Positions 25,589 through 36,200 of a stretch of DNA of 64,000 nucleotides are shown in pieces; the first letter of the stretch is position 1; each line of letters begins with the position of its first letter. Made by a program: the position numbers and the translations under genes. The stretch spans positions 7,447,501 to 7,511,500 of the forward strand of contig OX327703.1 in the NCBI GenBank assembly GCA_946807835.1. Reading direction: 5' to 3'. Source of the DNA: Ailanthus altissimus (lineage: Eukaryota > Streptophyta > Magnoliopsida > Sapindales > Simaroubaceae). The notes beneath the pieces are model-generated. The model had not been told where the DNA came from, ran no database searches, and saw nothing but the letters and a program-made list of their open reading frames with translations.

Positions 25589-27026
25589 TGATGAACACTT
25601 GAAATTACACATTTAATAAGAGTTTTACATGATTTTTTTGTATTACTAGTGTATTTAATTTTCTTAACTTAAGTATGTTTACAATATTATACTTAATTAT
25701 CTTATAACTGTTTTGTGGCAGGTTCGGTAAAATGGGCATAACTTTCTACCTAAAGATCCAATTGAGGTGATTCTTATTCCTGTGCAGAGCTGACTCAATG
25801 GGATAACATATTTTATTTCACAAAGCATTGGAAATTCGAGTGTTTAGAGGGTGAAAATTGGCCTAGAACAGAATTGATCTGCAGTACAGGCCCAGTTTGA
25901 ACAGTTATCAGTATTTGGCCCATAACTATAGAAATACGTATCTAATACGTATGAGATAACTCAATTTGGAAATATAAGAGACTTATCTACAACTTTTATG
26001 TTTTGAGTGACAGCTAATTCGGATCACATCAATTCCAAATTGGATAATCAAGTGGGTGCCCAAGTGATAATGAATGCAAATTATTTTGCCACCATTCTTG
26101 ACTTTCATCAACCAAGTGGTTCCCTCCAAATTTGTCTCGATTTATTCATGTTTTTCTATAAATAGGTGGCTTGTTTATGCCTAAAGAATGTAATTAGAAA
26201 GTTAGAATTTAGTTCAAAATACTTTTTCTTTGTATCCATTTCCTTGTACTATTATTTCTCTTGTTTACTATTAAGTCATGTTATTTCTTCTTCCATTTCT
26301 TTTCTTTTCATTTAGTTTTATTATGTCCAAATAATTTTGTTTAAGCTAAGGTGAAAGGGTGAAGCTCTTGGCAAGGTAATAAGATATGTTTAATATTTAT
26401 TCATGAATTTAATGCTTCATTTTTAAGTTATGCAAATTTATATATGATGTATTTATTTTGTTTGTAGAATTAATACCCTTTCTTCTAAAGTGGTGATTCT
26501 TGATTTATTATTGACAAACTTAATACTTGGCACAAAAAATTCTTGAAACCATTTACAAGATTTGGTTTATATAACCTTTCTTGTAAAGTGGGAGTCTTGA
26601 TTTATTGTAGACAAATATAAAGATTGACATAATAAATACTTGAACCCATTTATAAGATTTGGTGTATAATAATTGAAAGAAATAAATACTAATCAATATA
26701 TAAATGATGATGAACCTTAATTGCTATATTTTCCGGTTGGAACCTCCTTTGTGAGAGGATTCCAATTGAGTTATAAAAAAATAAAAAGTTAAATATATTC
26801 TTATTTCTTATGCCAAGAGTGAATCTTCATAACCTTAGCTTTTTATTTGAATTGGTTAATTGAAATAATATTTACAAACATCTTATACTGCATTAATTAT
26901 CTTTAAAGTGTTTATAATTTGTAATTTTAATTCTACTTCCCTGTGGATTGACCCCGTTCTCATCGGGTTATTTATTACTTCGACAATCCTGCACTTGGGA
27001 ATAACTTCTATATTCTGGACGTGTCA
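25589..27026 (+). repeat. 5' LTR of the LOG-carrying gypsy element
   Basis: Starts TGATGAACACTTG and ends GGACGTGTCA. Same length as the 3' LTR (1438 bp) with a few scattered substitutions, mostly transitions. Confidence 0.95.
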
Positions 27027-27032
27027 AGTTTT

Positions 27033-27050
27033 TGGCGCCGTTGCCGGGGA
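27033..27050 (+). other. primer-binding site (tRNA-Asp) of the gypsy element
   Basis: TGGCGCCGTTGCCGGGGA six bases after the LTR. It is complementary to the 3' end of plant tRNA-Asp, the primer typical of the Athila lineage. Confidence 0.9.
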
Positions 27051-27100
27051 GGTAACGTTAATATTTTGTTTTGTTGTTGTTTGTTTGTTTATTTTATTTT

Positions 27101-27385
27101 CATGGAAGGCTGAGCCTCCTAGTCGTTATTTATTATTCGTTTTTTTTTTATTTATTTTTTATTTTCATGGAAGGCCGAGCCTCCTAACGTACTTTATTAT
27201 TATTCTGTTTTTATTTTCGCGGAAGGCTGAGCCTCCTACTCTTTATTTCGTTTATTTATTATTTTTACTTTTTATTTTAGTTTTTTTTAATTTTCATGGA
27301 AGGCCGAGCCTCCTAACGTACTTTACTTTATTTATTATTAGCCTTTTATTTTCGCTTTTTATTTTAATAGAAGGCTAAGCCTCCT
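27101..27385 (+). repeat. five leader repeats with a GGAAGGCYGAGCCTCC core
   Basis: Near-identical 20-base cores at 27101-27120, 27166-27185, 27218-27237, 27295-27314 and 27366-27385, spaced 52-77 bases apart by T-rich filler. The core is an interrupted palindrome (GGA-GGCT/AGCC-TCC). It lies between primer site and gag, where packaging or dimerisation signals of LTR elements are expected. Function not known. Confidence 0.8.
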
Positions 27386-27569
27386 ACTATTTATTTATTA
27401 ACTTTTTATTATATAATCTAACATCATTAATCTAACTTCTAATTATTTATCTTTATTTTGCTTTTAGTTTTACATATTTTATTTACTTGTGTGTAACATT
27501 TTATTTTATTTACCTGTGTTTAATATTTTATTTGTATTATTGTTATTGTATTTTGTTTTGTTTCTTTTT

Positions 27570-29276
27570 ATGAGCGGTTGGTTTCGAGATCCTAATTCTC
27601 ATCGTTTAGTAAAAGGTAATTTCAAAACTTCCTTTGATAATTTGTTAGATTCTCCTTCATCTTCTCATTCTTCACCAAGTAACACCATGAGCGAAAATCA
27701 AATTGAGGGACTCATAGACCTAGGGGACAATCAGTCCCAACATAATGACCATAACCGACCTAGGACACTTAGAGACTATATGAACCCTACACGAACCGGT
27801 GCACCATCTTACTTAATTTTTCCACCGGATGCAACGCATTTTAATTTTAAGCCAGGCATTATCCAACTTTTACCCACTTTTCATGGCTTAGATGCAGAGA
27901 ACCCTTATCTACATCTAAGAGAATTTGAAGAAGTGTGTAACACGTATAATGATCAAAATTGTAGCATGAACACAATTCGACTTAAGCTTTTCCCTTTTTC
28001 TTTAAAAGATAAAGCTAAAACATGGTTACAAAACCTTAGGCCAGGATCCATTTCTTTATGGGAGGAGATGCAACAACAATTCTTGAAAAAGTTTTTTTCC
28101 TCCCATAGAACAAATTCTTTCAAAAGACAAATCACCACTTTTGCTCAAAAACCAGGAGAAGCCCTTTACCAATGTTGGGAAAGGTATAAAGAATTACTTA
28201 ATACCTGTCCCCATCATGGTTTTGAAACATGGAGAGTAGTCTCAAATTTCTATGAGGGCTTAACACCCCAAGTTAGGCAAATGGTAGAAATGATGTGTAA
28301 TGGAACATTTGAGGAAAAAGACCCAGAAGAGGCAATGAACTATCTTGACTTACTAGCAGAAAATGCTCAAAATTAGGACACTGCTGGTACCTGTGAGGCA
28401 CCTAGCAAAAATCAAACCACTACATCTAGTGGGGGTATTTATCATCTTAAGGAAGACCATGACCTTCAAGCCAAATTAGCATCCCTTGCTAGAAAAGTCG
28501 AAACCTTAGAAATGAAAAAGAGTGGTCAAATAAAATCTGTTCAAGAAATTGTGTGTCATATTTGTGAAACCCATGATCACCCTACCAATGATTGCCCAAC
28601 TTTGCCTGCATTTAGGGAATGTCTCCATGAACAAGCGAATGTTTTAAACACATTCAAACGGTCAAACAATAACCCATATTCACAAAACTATAATCATAGA
28701 TGGTGAAATCACCCGAATTTTAGTTGAAGGAATGACACTCAAGCACAGGCTTCGCAACCACCTTTCCAACCACACCAAAACTTTCAAAATCATCAAGGTT
28801 ATGCACCATATGTCCCACCTCCTAGGAAAAATCTTGAAGAAACCTTGCATACATTCATTGAAAAACAAGAGTCTGTTAATTCTCAAAATGCTCAAACATT
28901 TACTGATTTGAAAGATACTCTTGCTAAATTTGCATCTGCACTGAACATTCATGAGAAAGGAAAATTTCCTTCTCAACCACAGCCAAACCCCAAAGGACAA
29001 CATAACTCAAATGCATGTAGTTCAGGAAGCCAACACATGGATCAAGTTAAAGCAGTTATCACTCTTCGGAGTGGTAAAATTGTTGAAAAAGAAATTCCTA
29101 AACCTCATGAGAGCGATGAATCAATCTCTAAGGGCAAGGAAAGTGTTGAACCTACACTTAATGAAGAAAACACCAAACCTTCACCTCCACCCCCATTTCC
29201 TCATGCATTACGTAATACTAAGAAGATGAATCATAATCCTGAAATTTTTGGAAATCTTCAAACAGGTAAAAGTTAA
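27570..29276 (+). pseudogene. gypsy gag polyprotein with CCHC knuckle, three in-frame stops
   Basis: The ATG at 27570 opens the conserved Athila-type gag. The first 295-codon frame includes the Retrotrans_gag core (IIQLLPTFHGLDAENPYLHL, RLKLFPFSLKDKAKTWLQNL, then FLKKFF). A zinc knuckle CHICETHDHPTNDC lies at 28553-28594, and a proline/glutamine-rich tail ends near 29276. Stops TAG 28374, TGA 28704 and TGA 28725 interrupt one frame; each can be explained by a single transition. pol continues in another frame from 29248, so a frameshift also separates the two. Confidence 0.88.
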
Positions 29277-29916
29277 TATTCCTTTACTGGATGCTATTAA
29301 ACAGGTTCCATCTTATGCAAAATTTTTGAAAGACTTATGCACAGTAAAAAGAAAACTGAATGTGAAAAAGAAAGCATTTTTAGCTGAACAAGTAAGTGCC
29401 ATTCTTCAGAACAATAATTCTTTGAAATATAAAGACCCTGGTTGTCCTACAATTTCATGTATTATTGGAAGTCATAAAATTGAACAAGCCTTACTTGATC
29501 TTGGTGCTAGTGTGAATTTATTACTGTATTCAGTTTATCAGCAGCTCAATCTCGGGGAGTTAAAATCAATATCTGTAACTCTTTTACTTGCTGATAGATC
29601 AATAAAAGTACCAAGAGGGACAGTGGAGGATGTCTTAGTTCAAGTTGATAAATTCATATATCCTGTGGATTTTATCGTCTTGGACACAGAACCTGTCAAA
29701 GGATGTAATCCGATACCTGTTATTTTAGGTTGTCCATTTTTAGCAACTTCTAACGCTTTGATTAATTGCAGGAATGGAGTAATGAAGCTTTCATTTGGAA
29801 ACATGACACTTAAACTCAATGTTTTTAATATGTGTAAGCAATCATATGAAGAGGAGGATGAAAGTGAAGAAGGTGATATGATTGAAACGATTGTGGAGGA
29901 TCATATTCAAAAATAG
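29248..29916 (+). pseudogene. gypsy aspartic protease region of pol
   Basis: Retropepsin that cuts the polyprotein. The segment begins with the typical VNIPLLDAIKQVPSYAKFLK linker, then LLDLGASVNLL with the D-x-G-A-S active site of Athila elements, and later VILGCPFLATSNALINC. The frame ends with TAG at 29914, inside what should be a continuous pol. Confidence 0.88.
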
Positions 29917-29937
29917 AGTTCTACCGATCCCTTAGAA

Positions 29938-31629
29938 ATGTGTTTAATAAATTCATTTGAGTCAAATATACAATTAGATCCTGAAATCTCTGACATATGT
30001 TCTTTACTTGACTGTGCACAGGTGATTGAAAATAAAATATGGAAACTAAAGTTTGAAGAATTGGGAGAAAATGAGGATAAAAAGAACGAAATTTCAAAGT
30101 TGGAGTTAAAACCTCTGCCTGAAGGACTGAAATATGCATTTCTTGGAGAGAAACAAACTTACCCGGTGGTAATCGCTTCTACACTCACAAGTGAACAAGA
30201 AGATAAGTTGATTGAATTATTGAAAATGCATAAAAATGCAATTGGGTGGACTTTAAAAGACATAAATGGTATTAATCCTTTGATTTGCACACATAGAATA
30301 CACCTAGAGGATAATGCCAAAACTTCCCAACAACCTCAAAGAAGATTAAATCCACATATGAAAGAGGTAGTGAGAGCTGAAGTTCTCAAATTACTTGAAG
30401 TAGGAATTATCTATCCGATCTCAGATAGTAAGTAGGTAAGTCCTACTCAGGTAGTACCAAAAAAATCTGGAATCACAGTCATTGAAAATGAAAAAGGTGA
30501 GTTAATACCAACTCGAGTCTCATCTAGTTGGAGGATGTGCATAGATTATAGAAAATTGAACTTGGCCACTAGAAAAGACCATTTTCCTTTACCATTCCTT
30601 GATCAGATTATAGAAAGAGTAGCGGGACATCCCTACTATTGCTTTCTAGATGGTTACTCTGGCTATTATCAAATTCCTATAGCACTAGAAGACCAAGAAA
30701 AGACTACATTCACATGTCCTTTTGGAACCTTTGCTTTTAGAAGAATGCCCTTTGGACTTTGTAATGCCCCAGCAACATTTCAGAGATGTATGTTAAGCAT
30801 TTTTAGTGACATGATTGAGCATTATTTAGAAGTTTTCATGGATGATTTAACTGTGTTTGGAAATTCTTTTGATAATTGTCTTGAAAACTTAGAAAAGGTC
30901 TTAAAAAGATGTGAAGAAAAGAGTCTTGTATTGAACTGGGAAAAATGTCATTACATGGTTACTTCTGGAATTATTTTGGGACATATAGTATCTTCTAAAA
31001 GAATTGAAGTGGATAAGGCAAAAGTCGAACTCATTACACATTTGCCTCCACCAAAAACAGTCAGAGAAGTCCGATCCTTTTTAGGACATGCTGGATTCTA
31101 TAGGAGGTTCATAAAAAACTTTAGTACTATATCTAAACCTCTTTGTAACCTCTTAGCAAAAGATGTATCATTTAAGTGGACTCAAGAGTGTCAAAATTCG
31201 TTTGAAAAATTAATTGGCCTCTTAACATCTGCTCCTATCATACAATCTCCTGACTGGTCTTTACCTTTTGAGCTCATGTGTGATGCTAGTGATTACGCTG
31301 TTGGTGCTGTATTAGGACAAAGAAAAGAAGGTAAATCCTATGTAATTTATTACGCGAGTAGAACTTTAAACAGTGCATAAATGAATTACACAACAACTGA
31401 AAAAGAACTACTTGCTGTAATATTTGTATTAGACAAATTTCGTTCTTACTTAATTGGTTCTTCAACTATTGTATTTACTGACCATGCTGCTGTAAGGTAC
31501 TTAATGTCAAAACAGGATGCAAAACCAAGGCTAATTCGATGGATTCTATTGCTTCAAGAATTTATTATCACTATCAAGGATAAGAAGGGAGCTGAAAATG
31601 TTGTTGCAGATCACTTATCAAGACTCACA
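29938..31629 (+). pseudogene. gypsy reverse transcriptase and RNase H region of pol
   Basis: Same frame as the protease. RT motifs in order: MCIDYRKLNLATRKDHFPLP, FLDGYSGYYQIPI, FGTFAFRRMPFGLCNAPATF, the catalytic FMDD at about 30838 (Athila elements often have F for Y), then the thumb and LGHAGFYRRFIKNFS. RNase H follows with FELMCDASDYAVGAVLGQ and ends VVADHLSRL. Stops TAG 30433 and TAA 31378 interrupt the frame at positions where Trp and Gln codons are usual. Confidence 0.92.
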
Positions 31630-33003
31630 CCAGATTCATCAACAGAAATAACACCTATTAATGATTCTTTTCCCGATGAATTTTTATTTTCTACTGTTAC
31701 AATGCCCTGGTATGCTAATATTGTTAATTTTCTTGTAACAGGAGAAATGCCACCTCAATGGAATGCTCAAGACAAAAGAAAATTTTTAACGGAGGTGAGA
31801 AAGTTTTATTGGGATGATCCTTATCTCTTTAAATATTGTCGTGATCAAATATTTCGAAGATGCATACCCGACAATGAGGTAAATAAAGTTATTGAATTTT
31901 GTTATTCTGAAGCATGTGGGGGACATTTCTCATCAAAGAAAACAGCTGCAAAAATCTTACAGTGTGGATTTTATTGGCCCACTTTATTTAAAGATACACA
32001 TGCATTTTGTATAACTTGTGAAAATTGTCAAAAGTTGGGATCAATTTCAAAACGAAACATGATGCCTTTGAACCCCATTCTTGTTATTGAAATCTTTGAT
32101 TGTTGGGGGATAGATTTCATGGGACCATTTCCGTTATCATTTGGATTTACGTATATCTTAGTTGCAGTAAATTATGTCTCAAAATGGATTGAGGCTATTC
32201 CATGTCGACATAATGACCATAAAACAGTCATGAAATTTTTGAAAGAAAATATCTTAAGTCGATTTGGAATCCCTCGAGCCATTATAAGTGATGGGGGTAA
32301 GCATTTTTGTAATAGACCATTTGAAACATTAGTGAAAAAATATGGTATTACTCATAAAGTTGCCACCCCTTATCATCCTCAGACAAGTGGACAAGTTGAA
32401 TTAGCAAATAGGGAGATAAAACAAATTTTAGAAAAAACTGTAAACCCAAATCGCAAAGATTGGTCTTTAAGACTAAATGATGCACTGTGGGCTTATAGAA
32501 CTGCTTTTAAAACTTCATTGGGTATGTCTCCCTATAGGATAGTTTATGGAAAACCTTGTCACTTACCTGTGGAACTTGAGCATAAAGCCTACTGGGCTAT
32601 TAAAACTTTCAATGAAAATCTTGATTCTGCTGGACACATACGTAAATTACAAATAAATGAACTTGAAGAATTGAGAAATGATGCATATGAGAATTGAAAA
32701 ATTCATAAAGCTAAAATTAAAGCCTTTCATGATAAAAAAATTCAGAGAAAAATATTTGACACTGGTCGGAAGGTTTTGCTTTATAATTCTCGACTTCACA
32801 TATTCCCTGGAAAATTAAGATCAAGATGGAGTGGCCCTTTTATTGTGAAACATGTGTACCCTTATGGAACAATTGACATTGAAAATCCTAGAAATGGGAA
32901 TGTGTTTAAGGTAAATGGGCAAAGACTCAAGCCGTTTCTAGAAAACCAAGCTTTTCATGAAGAATTTACGTTCCTGTCGGATCCTTGTTACGAGACCAAT
33001 TAA
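31630..33003 (+). pseudogene. gypsy integrase region of pol
   Basis: The zinc-binding HHCC part ([20 protein letters not shown] ... CENCQK) is followed by the D,D,E core: D in [11 protein letters not shown] in [11 protein letters not shown] in [12 protein letters not shown]. The C-terminal GPF/Y module reads [16 protein letters not shown] at 32695 separates the core from the GPF/Y module. The frame ends with TAA at 33001. Confidence 0.92.
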
Positions 33004-33221
33004 TCTTTGTTTTATATATTTACATATTTATATATATTTATTCTTCTTCTAACATTTTTTTTTTTACTTGCAGGTTAATTTAGTAGTTTTGTTAAAGTTT
33101 TGTTTTGCACCCCGGTTAAGCGGCGGATAACGGTACTCCGTGATATTTCAAATCGGTTTTGTCAGTTTCCCATAATTACTGATATCTTCTCTTCTTCCCC
33201 CTTTTCTTTAAAAAAAAAAAA
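33004..33221 (+). promoter_or_regulatory. post-pol spacer with a splice-acceptor-like site
   Basis: A long T-rich tract followed by ACTTGCAG|GTTAAT (AG at about 33073-33074) looks like a strong plant 3' splice site. In Athila elements env-type genes after pol are thought to be made from spliced RNA, so this site could serve the ORF that starts at 33222. An A-rich run stands just before that ATG. Confidence 0.45.
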
Positions 33222-33659
33222 ATGGATGACATTCTAAAAAATTTGAAAAAGCGTTTTCCCTCATTGCCTCAAAATTCCTTGAAGAAAATTTACCAAGCAA
33301 GATGTGAAAGATTAAGGTTATTAATGATTATGAATATACCTGTTGATTTACGTTGGTTAATTGAAGCCAAAGTTAGATTGACAGGTGAATTTTCAGACTC
33401 ATTAATTTCCTACATGCTTGGCTTAGGTAAAAGCTCTTTTTCAAAAAAACGAAGAGCAAAACGATTAAATGTTTGTTACAAGTGTGCATGCACAACTTGC
33501 AACACACGTTGCCGCACTTTAGGAATGGTGTCTGTAAATCGTGAAGATAAAATTAGGTTCATTAAGGATGGCCTGAGTAAGGAGTCTTTAGATAATATCT
33601 TATCGACTCTTGAGACGCATCCTAGTGGATATGTGCATATTGCAATTCATGAATTATAG
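33222..33659 (+). CDS. cysteine-rich basic protein resembling carlavirus-type nucleic-acid-binding proteins
   Basis: Intact 145-codon ORF between integrase and the LOG gene. The first 70 residues are basic and probably helical. Residues 75-81 (KKRRAKR) form a nuclear-localisation-like patch. A cysteine cluster follows at once (C85, C88, C90, C93, C97; CYKCACTTCNTRC), then a V-x-V-N...I-x-F-I-x-x-G stretch. The order basic RRAK patch, Cys cluster, S/V-N and FI-x-x-G is what I know from the small cysteine-rich proteins of carlaviruses (Carla_C4 family), which bind nucleic acid, enter the nucleus and can suppress RNA silencing. Similarity is partial and was judged by eye; it could also be an unrelated zinc-ribbon-like protein. 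That this ORF is open while gag and pol carry stops is notable but may be due to its short length. Confidence 0.5.
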   Translation: MDDILKNLKKRFPSLPQNSLKKIYQARCERLRLLMIMNIPVDLRWLIEAKVRLTGEFSDSLISYMLGLGKSSFSKKRRAKRLNVCYKCACTTCNTRCRTLGMVSVNREDKIRFIKDGLSKESLDNILSTLETHPSGYVHIAIHEL

Positions 33660-34054
33660 GACATATTCCTAAAAGAACATGAGCGGTACAGTCTCGGGAA
33701 TCTGACTTTAAAAGACCCTGTTTGCCAATTTATAAGAAAATTGGATGGGAAGCCTATCCCCGACCCATAGAGGGCGTTTAAGCCGTTACTGGACGTAAAA
33801 TCAGAGGAAGATGTGAGCCACAATCACAACTACTTGTATATATTTACTATAGCTGTTATTTTTAAATGTTTCATTTCAAACTCAAATGTCTTTTCAATAA
33901 TCAACCACCTATAATCCTTTTTGAAAATTTTACATTTTAAGCCGACAACCCATGTGACTTTTCCAGCTAACAAATTGAAAATTGGTAAAAGGTATTGAAT
34001 CTTGTATTTCAAGCCAATAGCCATGTGATTTAACTTTGCAATACCTTTTGGCTC
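33660..34054 (+). other. spacer between the cysteine-rich ORF and the LOG gene
   Basis: Non-coding. It contains a CCGACCCATAGAGGGC segment, two AAGCCRAYARCCATGTGA-like repeats (about 33940 and 34012), and the upstream region of the LOG promoter. Confidence 0.5.
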
Positions 34055-34062
34055 TATAAATA
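34055..34062 (+). promoter_or_regulatory. TATA box of the gypsy-borne LOG gene
   Basis: TATAAATA, 73 bases before the ATG. The box and the leader after it (CTATAAATACATT...TACAAACTCAAAA) are matched in front of the second LOG gene at 55914, which suggests a private promoter that travels with the gene. Confidence 0.6.
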
Positions 34063-34127
34063 CATTGCATTATTTCTGCATCTTTGTACAAACTCAAAAT
34101 CATTCAAGAGAGAGGGTGAGTGTAATC

Positions 34128-34781
34128 ATGGAAGGATCATCAACTCGTAAATTCACAAAAATTTGTGTCTTTTGTGGATCCAGTCCTGGAAAAACTAGTG
34201 AGTTTATAGAAGCAGCAGAAACCCTTGGTAAGATGTTAGCTGAGCGCAATATTCATTTAGTATATGGGGGAGGTAGTCTTGGACTAATGGGACGTGTGGC
34301 AACCGCTGCACAAAATAATGGCAGTCGAGTTTTGGGTATCATACCAAAAGCTCTAGCTGTTGGAGACATTGTAGGAAAAATAATTAGGGATGAGTTACAG
34401 GTATCATCAATGCATGAACGAATTTCTTTTATGCTTCGTAATGCTGATGCCTTCATAGCTCTACCTGGAGGTTTCGGAACATTGGAGGAAATTTTTCAAA
34501 TTGTCTCATGGGCACAATTGCAAATCCATAAAAAACCCATTGGTTTGTTAAACGTTGATGGTTTTTATAATGGGTTGTTATCTTTTCTTGACTATGCGGT
34601 GGAAAAACAATTTGTCTCATCTGCAGCACGACAGATCCTCATTTCTGCTTCAACTGTTGATTAGTTACTCGATGAACTACAAGCTTTTACACCTCTATCT
34701 GATCCAACAATGAGTCAGATAGATTGGTATACTGATAACAGTGAAAAGAAACGCAGGATAGATTTGACGCTTCGTCTGTAG
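34128..34781 (+). pseudogene. LOG-like: LOG-like cytokinin riboside 5'-monophosphate phosphoribohydrolase, intronless, late stop
   Basis: LOG enzymes cut ribose 5-phosphate from cytokinin nucleotides and so release active cytokinin in one step. The ATG at 34128 opens FTKICVFCGSSPGK, then HLVYGGGSLGLMG, GIIPKAL, SSMHERISFMLR, and the signature LPGGFGTLEE; the catalytic Arg (position 98) and Glu (121) are present. TAG at 34662-34664 (codon 179, where the intact copy at 55982 has Gln) removes the last 39 residues. Reading on in frame, the family's normal C-terminus follows up to TAG 34779, giving 217 residues, the usual LOG length. All core catalytic residues lie before the stop. Plant LOG genes normally have several introns; none is present, so the gene entered the element through RNA. 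It sits in the env position of a gypsy element with its own TATA box and AATAAA. Confidence 0.93.
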
Positions 34782-34875
34782 CCTATCTATTTCTATGTAT
34801 TTTTAAGCTTTTTTGTGTGGCTTGTTTTATTTTTTTTTGTGTGGCTTGTTTTATTTTGTTGCAGGTTTAATTTTC

Positions 34876-34881
34876 AATAAA
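34876..34881 (+). terminator. polyadenylation signal after the gypsy-borne LOG
   Basis: AATAAA in TTTTCAATAAAAG, 95 bases after the ancestral stop. The same word and the following TGTTTCA...GAT..CTTC are found after the second LOG copy at 56690. Confidence 0.6.
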
Positions 34882-36200
34882 AGATGTTTCAGATGATATC
34901 TTCTATATTTTACTCTTTCTATATTTTGACATTGAGGACAATGTCTCAATCTGGTTGGGGGGAGGATAGTTGATATATAATGTTAGTGTTAATTATTTTA
35001 TTTTGTTGTTGTTATCACTTTGTTATGTAAAAAGAAAAAAATTATCATGAATGGCGTGAGTAAAATGTTCATTTATGTATTCTTGAGACGCATTCTAGTT
35101 CTAGAATGGCAGAGTAAAGAGTACATTATAAACTTTTGAAACACATTCTAATTGGTTTATTTTTAATGCATTTTATGTATAATTGTTTGTTGCTTAAGTT
35201 TTTGGTAACTCTTGCGTAAATAAATTTGCTTTACTATCAATGTATGATTTCAAAATTGTTTAGTTTAAATCACTTTCTTTATTTAGGTTACTAAAGAATA
35301 ACTTCTGAAATTATTTCTTGAGAACAATACTAAGCCTTGTGGTAAGATGGATGATTCAATATATATAGCCAAGAGAATTTCCATGTTTAAGTATACATAT
35401 TATTTTCTAAACTCACATATCTTTTGTGAGTGAGTGGAGAGGTTTGAGATAATAGCTTACGAACTTTCATTGATCTTTTGAAATGGTTAATTTTTATTTG
35501 GAATGACATTATTTGGGATGATGAATGATTTGGTTGCTTAGCTGAAGGATAAAAAAAAAAAAAATTAGAAAAGTATTATGGTGATAAATTGCTCTTATGT
35601 TGTAATGATTCCTTATGTCTTTAAAAAAAAAAGAGTAAAAAAAAAAATTTTAAAAAAAAAAAGAAAGAAAAGAAGTCAATTCAGTTCAATAAAGTCTTCA
35701 TTCAATTTTAGAAGACTAAAGTCATTAGGAAGCAATCTTATCAGTGAATTCTATATTCGTAAGATTCGCATTAAATAATTAAAGTCTTGAAGCTGGCATT
35801 TGGCAATAATGGTTTGACTCTAAATATTTGATTTTCCTATCTTTGGATCAATGTTAGTTTGTCTGTCTGTCCTTAAATGTAACTTTTTCTTGAGCGATTA
35901 TCTGTTTTCCAACTCCATGAGTGAAATCCTAAGTCATTAAACAAGTTATTCACCTGTAAGGATATGGAGTTGAGGCTTTTACTTGGAACATTTTTAAGGC
36001 TATATATGTTGTGGTTTGTGGTAAGAAGGCTTTGGCTTAATTCACACACACACAAAAATATTTTTGGAAGTTATGATTGAAATAACCTTTATAGCGATTG
36101 TGATTTTAAAACTGACGTTTTGTTTGAAATACTTAGGTAGTGTTCAAATTTTATTTATGCTCGAATTGCTAGGGACTAGCAATAAGCCAGTTGGGGGGTG
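34882..36200 (+). other. 3' non-coding region of the gypsy element with polypurine tract
   Basis: Contains the Athila-style phrase CATTGAGGACAATGTCTC (about 34932) and ends with the polypurine tract TTGGGGGGTG (36191-36200) directly before the 3' LTR. A-rich runs lie at 35550-35660. Short ORFs here look random. Confidence 0.7.

Noticed and set aside
26908..27378. 156-codon ORF with hydrophobic Phe/Leu-rich product, membrane-like
   Set aside because: Spans the LTR end, primer site and T-rich leader repeats of the gypsy element. The hydrophobic product is an effect of T-rich sequence.
27953..28138. Minus-strand ORFs in gag and pol regions of the retroelements
   Set aside because: Antisense shadows of clearly homologous plus-strand coding sequence.
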